Made by a program: the position numbers and the translations under genes
Assembly: GCA_022822575.1 (NCBI GenBank)
Contig: JAJEBJ010000185.1
Location: 1-5,639, forward strand
DNA length: 5,639 bases
DNA from: Alphaproteobacteria bacterium
Lineage (GTDB): Bacteria; Pseudomonadota; Alphaproteobacteria; SP197
Reading direction: 5' to 3'
Notes under the pieces: model-generated
Told to the model about the DNA's origin: nothing
The model's database searches: none
What the model saw: the letters and a program-made list of their open reading frames with translations, nothing else
Shown: piece by piece, positions 1-5,310 of the stretch
How positions within the stretch are numbered: position 1 is the first letter of the stretch
How the letters are laid out: the number at the start of each line of letters is the position of its first letter

Positions 1-2
1 CG

Positions 3-1055
3 CATGACGTCGGAACCCTCACGGAGAAACTCGGTCTGGAGCCGGCGCGGGCGCTGTATCAGGCCTTTGATGCAGCAGTCGATCGAGTCGAACAGCTTGT
101 CGAGCAGGAGGCCATCAACTGTGATTTCCGGCGGAGTGGCAAGATAAAGCTGGCAGCCAAGCCGGCGCACTATCATCGCCTGGTCAAGACACACGAACTT
201 CTGTCCCGGGAGGGCTTCGATCTGGATACGGCGCTGGTGCCGGTTTCGGAACTGGGGCAGGAAGTGAAGTCCAGCCAGTTTCATGGTGGGCTGCTTTACC
301 GACGCAGTGCCATGGTGCACGTCGGACGCCTCGGGATCGGGCTGGCCGAGGCTGCAAGCAGGCAGGGTGCCCGCATCATCGAGCACACCAGGGTCAGCGC
401 TCTGAACCGCCTTGCGGGAACGCGTCATGACATCACCTCGTCTCGCGGGACGATTCGAGCCGAGAAGGTGCTGGTGGCGACCGGAGCCTGTACCGGCCAT
501 CCGTTCTCCTACTTCCGACGACGCATCGTACCGGTCGGCAGCTTCATCCTCGCCACCGAGCCGCTGACGCCCGATCAGGTCAACAGCATCATGCCGACCC
601 GCCGCACTGCCGTAACGACGAAGAACATCGGCAACTACTTTCGTGTTTCACCGGACGACCGGCTGATCTTCGGTGGCCGCGCGCGCTTCGCTCTCTCGAA
701 TGCCGACTCCGATGCGAAGAGCGGCCGTATCCTTGAGCGGACGATGCTTCAGGTGTTTCCTCAGTTGGCCGGAACCGGGATCGCCTATTGCTGGGGTGGT
801 CTGCTTGACGTCACCACCGACCGCTTGCCGCGAGCGGGTCAGCAGGATGGACTGTACTATTCCATGGGCTACAGCGGCCATGGCGTGCAGATGTCCGTCT
901 ACATGGGCGAAGTCATGGCGCGGGTCATGGCAGGTGAAACGGAAGCGAATCCCTGGCGGGACTTCTCGTGGCCTCCCGTACCGGCGTTTGCCACCTCGCC
1001 GTGGTTCCTGCCTCTGGTCGGCCTCTACTACCGCTTCCTCGACTATGTGACGTAA
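3..1055 (+). CDS. FAD-dependent oxidoreductase, DAO family (PuuB-like), 5'-truncated
   Basis: The reading frame is open from the left edge to TAA at 1053-1055, giving about 350 residues. The N-terminal ~70-80 residues of a usual ~430-residue protein, including the GxGxxG dinucleotide-binding loop, lie outside the window. GTG at 237 is in the same frame but is internal: the residues before it (for example EQEAINCDFRRSGKIKLA) already match the family. Visible family features are the second FAD strand (RAEKVLVATGACT), the substrate-domain segment DDRLIFGGRARF, the C-terminal FAD loop GYSGHGV, and a tail (PWFLPLVGLYYR) common in PuuB-like proteins. Such enzymes oxidise a C-N bond in amines, amino acids or gamma-glutamyl-polyamines, using FAD and producing an imine or aldehyde, ammonia or amine, and H2O2 or reduced acceptor. 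The substrate cannot be read from sequence. The gene converges on the apr operon and is probably unrelated to it. The family call is firm; PuuB versus another DAO oxidase is not. Confidence 0.85.
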   Translation, partial: HDVGTLTEKLGLEPARALYQAFDAAVDRVEQLVEQEAINCDFRRSGKIKLAAKPAHYHRLVKTHELLSREGFDLDTALVPVSELGQEVKSSQFHGGLLYRRSAMVHVGRLGIGLAEAASRQGARIIEHTRVSALNRLAGTRHDITSSRGTIRAEKVLVATGACTGHPFSYFRRRIVPVGSFILATEPLTPDQVNSIMPTRRTAVTTKNIGNYFRVSPDDRLIFGGRARFALSNADSDAKSGRILERTMLQVFPQLAGTGIAYCWGGLLDVTTDRLPRAGQQDGLYYSMGYSGHGVQMSVYMGEVMARVMAGETEANPWRDFSWPPVPAFATSPWFLPLVGLYYRFLDYVT

Positions 1056-1063
1056 GGCTTCCC

Positions 1064-1073
1064 TGGTGCACCA
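1064..1073. repeat. 10-bp perfect palindrome just after the oxidase stop
   Basis: TGGTGCACCA is a perfect inverted repeat that begins 8 bases after the TAA of the left-hand oxidase gene. It has no loop and no following T-run, so it is not a standard intrinsic terminator. It could be a binding site or chance. Confidence 0.3.
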
Positions 1074-1346
1074 ACCGCTATGCCGTTGCAGTTTGGTCGT
1101 AGGTATTGCACGAGATGTGGGAGTTTCGGGATGGCCCGCACGTCGATTTCGCTTCCCGGTCGAGCGCGCCTTTCGAACCACCTGAGCGTTGGGGTGATGA
1201 GATCGTGATGCGGTGCGCGAGATGCTTCGCCGCACGGAGCGGGAGAGCTTGCGGCAGCGCAGGTTTTTCCAAGCTGCGTCTGTCGGTTCTCGCCGAAATC
1301 AGGACCCGGGTACCACGGCCAGTCGTCTGAAACGGAGATGGAGCAG

Positions 1347-1363
1347 GCCACCCGCCCGGTGGC
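1347..1363. other. GC-rich hairpin in the convergent intergenic region
   Basis: GCCACC at 1347-1352 pairs with GGTGGC at 1358-1363 across the loop CGCCC. The stem is six perfect pairs. Neither strand has a T-run after it, so it could at most be a weak or factor-assisted terminator or an RNA 3' end stabiliser for the converging transcripts. Function is unproven. Confidence 0.25.
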
Positions 1364-1433
1364 TCACCTCACGTCCGGCATGCTGGTACTGGCGAACCGC
1401 CGCTTCGGCTGCTTCAGGCCAGCGGGCACCCAG

Positions 1434-1709
1434 TCAAATTCCGAAACGGATGATCCGATCAAGTTCGCCATGAACCAGTGGAAGGGCCAACATGTTTCGA
1501 CGGTTGTTGCCGACGAAACGCTGAAACGGATGGGCCGCAACATTGAATGCGTCACCGTCGGATACCATCCGCAGGCCACGGCTGTCGCCGAAGGCGTTGG
1601 CGACCCGGATGGCGGCATCGGAGATGCCCTCGAGGTCCATGGCGAGGAACTCTGCCCAGGGCCGGAAGGCCTCATGCAAGGCTTCCTCATCCCGCTCCTT
1701 CTCACACAC
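1434..1709 (-). CDS. Possible small hypothetical protein downstream of aprA (91 aa)
   Basis: I do not recognise this protein. The GTG at 1709-1707 is preceded by the Shine-Dalgarno AGGAAGG (1721-1715) with a 5-base spacer. The frame runs 91 codons to TGA at 1436-1434. The frame stays open upstream into aprA, and a TTG (1808-1806) overlapping the aprA stop would give 124 residues, but it has no ribosome binding site. In codons ~1-50 the third positions are strongly G/C, as in aprA, and the residues look natural: a charged N-terminus (CEKERDEEALHEAFRPWAEF), then DLEGISDAAIRVANAFGDS. The last ~35 codons lose the G/C bias. No signal peptide, membrane segment or cysteine cluster is seen. It starts 95 bases after the aprA stop on the same strand, so it could be the last gene of the apr transcript. 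It could also be a decaying remnant or a spurious frame. Confidence 0.4.
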   Translation of the reverse strand: MCEKERDEEALHEAFRPWAEFLAMDLEGISDAAIRVANAFGDSRGLRMVSDGDAFNVAAHPFQRFVGNNRRNMLALPLVHGELDRIIRFGI

Positions 1710-1804
1710 CCGCGCCTTCCTGTTGCCTCGGCGTGCCGGCACCTGCGCTTGATGGGCCGATGCAGCCAGGCCGCCGGTTGCGCCACCGATGCGAAGAATG
1801 GAGA

Positions 1805-3646
1805 TCAATCGACGATGTGGTAGACCGGGGCCTTCTCCATGGACCAGGTGTCCGTCTCGGCGTCGTACCGGGACAGCGTGAAACAGTGCCAGTTGTCGTC
1901 GTCGAGCATCATGTGGTCGCCCCGGTAGTAGTACCCGGGCCAGCGTGTCTCCTTGCGGAAGAGCGTGTGCTGCATGACGCTTTCCGACGCCAGGAGCCGA
2001 TGCCGGAACTCCCATGTCCGCTGCAGCTGGTGAAGGTCCTCGGCGCCGATGTGCCGGGCATCGTCCTTCAGCATCTCCATCAGTTCCAGGCCGCGATTGA
2101 GCAGCGGTTCGTTGGTCATGTAGTTGACCGTGATGCCGCCGCAGTACTCGTCCATGAGCTTTTCGAGGCGCTGCAGGGCGTGGAGAGGCAGGATGTAGCT
2201 TGGCGAAACCGTTCCGGCCACGATTTCATTGCGACCGATAGCGTAGTTGTCGAGCGGCTTGAAGATCTCCGTCTTGAGGCGACCGATTTCCGTTTCGTCG
2301 ACCAGGGGTTCGTCGCCGACATCGTTGATGTAGTTCACTGCGGCCTTGGCGGCGATCCGGCCTTCCGTGAACGACCCTGACGAGAACTTGTGCGGGGTGC
2401 CGCCGCTGGCGTCGCCGGCACCGAACAGGCCACTGGTGGTCGTCATGCGGTTGTAGCCCCATCGGTACTCGCCCGGCGCATAGTCTTCCGGACCGCTCGC
2501 CCAGGCCCCGGAACAGGTGGCGTGAGAGCCCATGACATAGGGCTCCGACGTTGTCAGCTCCGGGTTGGTGTGTTTGGGGTCGATGTTCTGCGATGCCCAG
2601 ACCACGGCCTGGCCAATCGTCATGCCCAGGAAGTTCTCCCAGCCCACGGTCTCCTTGTGCGGATCCTGAAAGGCCTCCGTGGTCACCATGCGGATCGGTC
2701 CTCCGCCATGGGCGAGTTCCTTCAGCAGGGCATGGTTGCGCAGGCACGTCGGGACCGGGTGACGGTCGACATAGTCACCTACCAGTTTCCTGGTATCGTC
2801 GTACCATCTGGATTCATACTCTTCGCCGTAGGCGTTCTGCGTGTAGGTCTTGAGATGCAGGAAATAGGCGCCGACGGGGCCGTAGCCGTCCTTGAACCGG
2901 GTCAGGACGATCCGGTTCTCCATCTGCGTCATCTTGGTGCCGATCTGAATGGGCAGGCCGTAGGCCGATGCGCTGCTCCAGGGCGCATACCATGTCCTGC
3001 CCATGCCCTCGCCGACGGATCGAGGCTTGAAGATGTGCGAGGCGCCGCCCGCCGCAACGATCACCGCCTTCGCCCTGAAGACGTAGAAGTCACCCGTGCG
3101 GACGTTGAAACCCACGGCGCCCGCGGCCCGGTTGGGATCCCGCTTGTCGACGAGAAGGTGGGTCACCATGATCCGGTTATAGACCTCGGTCGCGGCCTTT
3201 CGGGCCGCCTCGGCGACGATGGGCTTGTAGCTTTCGCCGTGGATCATGATCTGCCACTTGCCCTCGCGCTGATAGCGGCCGGTCTCCGGATCCCGCATCA
3301 TGGGAAGACCCCAGTCCTCGAACATGTGGACCGTTGAATCCACGTGCCGGCCGATATCGTAGGCCAGATCCTCGCGAACCAGTCCCATCAGGTCATTGCT
3401 CGCATAGCGGACAAAGTCTTCAGGTTGATTCTCGCCCCACTGCATACCCATGTAGCAGTTGATGGCGTAGAGACCCTGTGCGACAGCGCCACTGCGCTCG
3501 ATGTTGGCCTTCTCGACGCAGACGACCTTGAGATCACGCCCCCAGTAGCGGGCTTCGTAGACGGCGCCGCATCCGGCCATGCCGCCGCCGACGACGAGAA
3601 TGTCGCAGGCGACCTGGATTGTCTTTCTGCGCTTGAAGAGGCCCAT
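1805..3646 (-). CDS. aprA: Adenylylsulfate (APS) reductase, alpha subunit
   Basis: This 613-residue protein is the flavoprotein subunit of APS reductase. In sulfur oxidisers it works in reverse: sulfite + AMP gives APS plus two electrons. Residues 15-27 hold the FAD-binding GxGxxG (DILVVGGGMAGCG). The block NIERSGAVAQGLYAINCYMG (48-67) is characteristic of AprA, as are REGKWQIMIHGESYKP (127-142), VAAGGASHIF (197-206), WYAPWSSASAYG (219-230), GSHATCSGAWASGP (373-386) and SSGSFTEGRIAAKAA (422-436). By position, N63, E128, R250 and H375 probably correspond to the active-site Asn, Glu, Arg and His of the Archaeoglobus enzyme; this needs an alignment. Length is normal (~610-650) and the frame is intact. 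The ATG at 3646-3644 shares its A with the aprB stop (TGATG) and has GGGAG seven bases upstream, so translation is probably coupled. It acts in the cytoplasm bound to AprB. The fumarate reductase/SdhA relatives lack these blocks, so the call is secure. Confidence 0.97.
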   Translation of the reverse strand: MGLFKRRKTIQVACDILVVGGGMAGCGAVYEARYWGRDLKVVCVEKANIERSGAVAQGLYAINCYMGMQWGENQPEDFVRYASNDLMGLVREDLAYDIGRHVDSTVHMFEDWGLPMMRDPETGRYQREGKWQIMIHGESYKPIVAEAARKAATEVYNRIMVTHLLVDKRDPNRAAGAVGFNVRTGDFYVFRAKAVIVAAGGASHIFKPRSVGEGMGRTWYAPWSSASAYGLPIQIGTKMTQMENRIVLTRFKDGYGPVGAYFLHLKTYTQNAYGEEYESRWYDDTRKLVGDYVDRHPVPTCLRNHALLKELAHGGGPIRMVTTEAFQDPHKETVGWENFLGMTIGQAVVWASQNIDPKHTNPELTTSEPYVMGSHATCSGAWASGPEDYAPGEYRWGYNRMTTTSGLFGAGDASGGTPHKFSSGSFTEGRIAAKAAVNYINDVGDEPLVDETEIGRLKTEIFKPLDNYAIGRNEIVAGTVSPSYILPLHALQRLEKLMDEYCGGITVNYMTNEPLLNRGLELMEMLKDDARHIGAEDLHQLQRTWEFRHRLLASESVMQHTLFRKETRWPGYYYRGDHMMLDDDNWHCFTLSRYDAETDTWSMEKAPVYHIVD

Positions 3647-4110
3647 CAGACCGCTCCCGGCTTGAGGCGTTTGGGATCCAGAACCGGCAGCCCGCCGTCA
3701 ATGTTGAGGAGGTCGGGTTCGTGGGCGAGTTCCTGGGAACTGAAACGGGAGGCCTCCGGCCTGTCGTACTCGGCGGACGACTTGATCGATCCCCATTTCG
3801 TGGTGCGAATGGGCGAGACGAAGTTCTTCTCTTCGCCGTTTCTGAACCTGACCTTCCACGAAACGGTGCCCTTGTCTTCTTCGCGGCGTACCCGCACGCT
3901 GTGACCGAGCGGTGCAAAGTCCGCATACCCGCGCACGTCGATGGCGTTCTGCGGACACGCCTTCACGCACGAATAGCATTCCCAGCACATGTTCGGCTCG
4001 ATGTTGAAGGCGCGGCGATAGGTCGTGTCGATGTGCATGATGTCGGACGGACAGATATCGACGCAGTGTCCGCAACCGTCGCAATGGCTCATGTAGACAA
4101 AGGTTGGCAT
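3646..4110 (-). CDS. aprB: Adenylylsulfate (APS) reductase, beta subunit (2x[4Fe-4S])
   Basis: This 154-residue ferredoxin-like subunit moves electrons between the FAD of AprA and the outside acceptor. Two complete cluster motifs are present: C10-x2-C13-x2-C16-x3-C20-P and C42-x2-C45-x2-C48-x3-C52-P. The Trp between the cysteines of the second motif (MCWECYSC) is typical of AprB, where an aromatic residue is thought to help electron transfer. After residue ~60 comes the beta-rich segment (HSVRVRREEDKGTVSWKVRF), then a long C-terminal tail (WGSIKSSAEYDRP onward) that in known structures wraps around AprA. Length is normal. Start ATG at 4110-4108 has GGGAG about 13 bases upstream, rather far. 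It follows aprM after 52 bases and overlaps aprA by one base. No cluster ligand is missing. Confidence 0.97.
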   Translation of the reverse strand: MPTFVYMSHCDGCGHCVDICPSDIMHIDTTYRRAFNIEPNMCWECYSCVKACPQNAIDVRGYADFAPLGHSVRVRREEDKGTVSWKVRFRNGEEKNFVSPIRTTKWGSIKSSAEYDRPEASRFSSQELAHEPDLLNIDGGLPVLDPKRLKPGAV

Positions 4111-4134
4111 GGTGTCAGGTCAGCTCCCAAATCG

Positions 4135-4153
4135 AAAACCCGTTGCGCACGGG
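4135..4153 (-). terminator. Small terminator-like hairpin between aprM and aprB
   Basis: Read on the minus strand, CCCGT (4153-4149) and ACGGG (4143-4139) form a 5-bp perfect stem with a 5-base loop, followed at once by TTTT (4138-4135). This is the layout of an intrinsic terminator, but the stem is short and the U-run only four. It begins ten bases after the aprM stop, inside the operon, so it may act as a partial attenuator or an RNA-processing/stability element that sets the aprM to aprBA ratio. It could also be chance. Confidence 0.3.
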
Positions 4154-4162
4154 CCGGTGAGT

Positions 4163-4942
4163 TCAGTAATGGCGTGGCAGCTCGGTGACGCGACCGAGAA
4201 CTTCGGGCTTGTCGGCCGGCTCCGGAAGATTGCCTCGCGATCCGTCCGCTTCCGCCACGCGTTTCTGGAATGCGATGGCAGGCTTGTAGAACATGTGAGA
4301 AAACTTGGACCAGGGCACCGATCCGAAGAGCACCGTGGTGGCGACGACATAAAGGCCGAGGAAGACGTCGGCCGCCGGGCTTTCCGCCGTCTGGAGGAGT
4401 CCCCAGATGAACGCCATCGTCGTGCTGGCCAGGAGCGAGAGGATGAAGAGGTCCGCGCGCACGATTCGCCAGGGGGGATGGCCTTCGGCGGCCACGTCAA
4501 CCCGGATGAAGAACCAGAACCAGTACCCGCCGCCGCAGACCATCAGGATGCCGACATACCAGAGCAGCGGCCAGATGGCGGGAGTCGGCGTGGCCGAAGT
4601 CGGGTAGCCGAAGACCATGACGAGGGTGGCGGCAAGGTAAGCCACGAATCCGTACATGGTCAGCAGGTGCGCGATCCTGCGCCGCAGGTTGCAGAATTCA
4701 CCTGAAGCCAGCGCGTCGACTGCGGAGGCCTGAACTGCGAGGGACACCATGTGGGCGCCAGTGACCGGCCGGTTGCCCCGGTTTCTTGCGTGACGCCAGT
4801 TGTCAAAGAAGTACCGGGCGCTCCTCTTGTGGAGCACATCGAACAGGGTCCCTCCCACGACCAGCAGGATCATGATGACGACAAAGGTCTGCGTGACTGC
4901 AGGCGCCACGGCAAGCCCTGCAAATGGATTGCTGGAGAACAT
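4163..4942 (-). CDS. aprM: APS reductase-associated membrane protein AprM
   Basis: This is a membrane protein of about 260 residues, encoded directly before aprBA as in many sulfur-oxidising Proteobacteria. It is thought to anchor AprBA and pass electrons to the quinone pool, though this role is less well proven than that of AprBA. Five hydrophobic segments are visible at roughly residues 19-39, 92-113, 123-146, 164-184 and 191-211 (numbered from the first ATG), as in HdrE/NarI-type cytochrome b proteins. After the last comes PWSKFSHMFYKP (211-222), a typical signature. Histidines at or near membrane edges (H39, H93, H217) are candidate haem ligands, unproven. A polar tail of ~35 residues follows. 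Two ATGs stand in tandem (4945-4943 and 4942-4940). AGGGA upstream lies only three bases from the first but six from the second, so the second is preferred. The stop TGA is at 4165-4163. Confidence 0.92.
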   Translation of the reverse strand: MFSSNPFAGLAVAPAVTQTFVVIMILLVVGGTLFDVLHKRSARYFFDNWRHARNRGNRPVTGAHMVSLAVQASAVDALASGEFCNLRRRIAHLLTMYGFVAYLAATLVMVFGYPTSATPTPAIWPLLWYVGILMVCGGGYWFWFFIRVDVAAEGHPPWRIVRADLFILSLLASTTMAFIWGLLQTAESPAADVFLGLYVVATTVLFGSVPWSKFSHMFYKPAIAFQKRVAEADGSRGNLPEPADKPEVLGRVTELPRHY

Positions 4943-5067
4943 CATTCGTCCCTGGTTTGACCGAAAGCGAAGGTCGGCGGCATCGGTCCTGGACGCTCGT
5001 CACGGGCCCGTTTCGCCATCGGGTGCGTGCGGCTGTCGCGGTCGCCTGAAGTCGGATCAGCCGGCAT
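4942..5067 (-). CDS. Possible small ORF overlapping the aprM start (41 aa)
   Basis: I do not recognise this. ATG at 5067-5065 has AAGGG seven bases upstream. The frame runs 41 codons to TGA at 4944-4942, which overlaps the tandem ATGs of aprM, the arrangement expected for translational coupling. The peptide is polar and basic/acidic (ADPTSGDRDSRTHPMAKRARDERPG, then MPPTFAFGQTRDE at the end) with no membrane segment or cysteine. About two thirds of third positions are G/C, only mildly gene-like. Its start overlaps the end of another small ORF (5057-5140) by 11 bases, and the two would join if one base were absent. It may be a leader peptide, a small accessory protein, half of a frameshifted gene, or chance. 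Confidence 0.35.
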   Translation of the reverse strand: MPADPTSGDRDSRTHPMAKRARDERPGPMPPTFAFGQTRDE

Positions 5068-5140
5068 GAAGCCACCCTTCCATGCTCTTTTCGTATTGAT
5101 GAACCCTGCCGGCCGGGCCGAAGGGAAGCGGTGGTGCCAC
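5057..5140 (-). CDS. Possible leader ORF with strong ribosome binding site (27 aa)
   Basis: GTG at 5140-5138 is preceded by AAAGGAGG (5152-5145) with a 4-base spacer, the best Shine-Dalgarno in the window. The frame encodes 27 residues (MAPPLPFGPAGRVHQYEKS, then MEGWLHAG) and stops with TGA at 5059-5057, after the ATG of the next small ORF. An in-frame ATG at 5170-5168 would add ten residues but lacks a ribosome binding site. No family is recognised. It could encode a short leader peptide of the aprMBA transcript, or the first half of one ~65-residue protein interrupted by a one-base shift near 5070-5077. Confidence 0.35.
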   Translation of the reverse strand: MAPPLPFGPAGRVHQYEKSMEGWLHAG

Positions 5141-5258
5141 TGTGCCTCCTTTCTTCCGGCTTATCAACATGGGGCGTGCGCCGGATCAGCCTTTCAGCGC
5201 TCAGCTGTCCGGCATCCCCCTCTTCCTTCTCCGGAAGCTGTCGCGGCATTGCACAAAG

Positions 5259-5268
5259 GGTCCGGACC
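5259..5268. promoter_or_regulatory. Perfect palindrome upstream of sat, possible operator
   Basis: GGTCCGGACC is a perfect 10-bp inverted repeat ending 42 bases before the sat ATG, followed directly by GGATATC. Its position fits an operator at or near a sat promoter. GC-rich palindromes are common at this composition, so the call is weak. Confidence 0.2.
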
Positions 5269-5310
5269 GGATATCTGACCGCATAGCCACCTGTCGAGGG
5301 GCAGCCCACC

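Larger units (their letters stand above)
1056..1433. other. Convergent intergenic region without a recognisable gene
   Basis: This stretch lies between the end of the plus-strand oxidase and the end of the last minus-strand ORF after aprA. Frames here are short, rich in Arg, Ser and Pro, and match nothing I know. One plus-strand segment at about 1201-1280 reads as a basic, helix-like peptide (AVREMLRRTERESLRQRRFF). It has a stop just upstream and loses protein-like character downstream, so at most it is a gene remnant. A convergent terminator would be expected here. Only a hairpin without a T-tract (1347-1363) and a palindrome (1064-1073) are seen. Confidence 0.5.
4946..5310. promoter_or_regulatory. 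Divergent regulatory region between aprM and sat
   Basis: The two halves of the pathway are transcribed away from each other from this 365-base region, so promoters for both must lie here or in the small ORFs it contains. No clear sigma-70 promoter is visible on either strand. The nearest candidate for sat is TTGCAC (5249-5254) with TATCTG (5272-5277) 17 bases on, a poor match. A perfect palindrome lies at 5259-5268. The 10-mer CGGATCAGCC occurs twice in direct orientation (5053-5062 and 5182-5191). A shared regulator is plausible but not demonstrated. Confidence 0.5.

Noticed and set aside
648..1235. Minus-strand frame overlapping the oxidase 3' end
   Set aside because: Arg/His-rich shadow of the plus-strand oxidase with no ribosome binding site or domain.
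1338..1823. Plus-strand 161-codon frame opposite the region after aprA
   Set aside because: Third-position composition favours the minus-strand frame in the same place, and the product resembles an antisense translation with no recognisable domain.
1547..3904. Long plus-strand open frames antisense to aprA and aprB (1547-2380, 2390-3337, 3344-3904)
   Set aside because: They mirror the strong codon bias of the intact minus-strand genes and contain no recognisable domain; long antisense frames are expected in GC-rich DNA.
4109..4705. Plus-strand 198-codon frame antisense to aprM
   Set aside because: Gly, Arg and Glu-rich product with no family features, lying opposite a clear membrane protein gene.
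5198..5220. Minus-strand purine-rich, Shine-Dalgarno-like run before an ATG
   Set aside because: The ATG opens a frame of only four codons before TGA, so it cannot be called a gene.
5027..5278. Plus-strand 83-codon frame upstream of sat
   Set aside because: No convincing ribosome binding site, composition unlike a protein, and it ends before sat with no family match.
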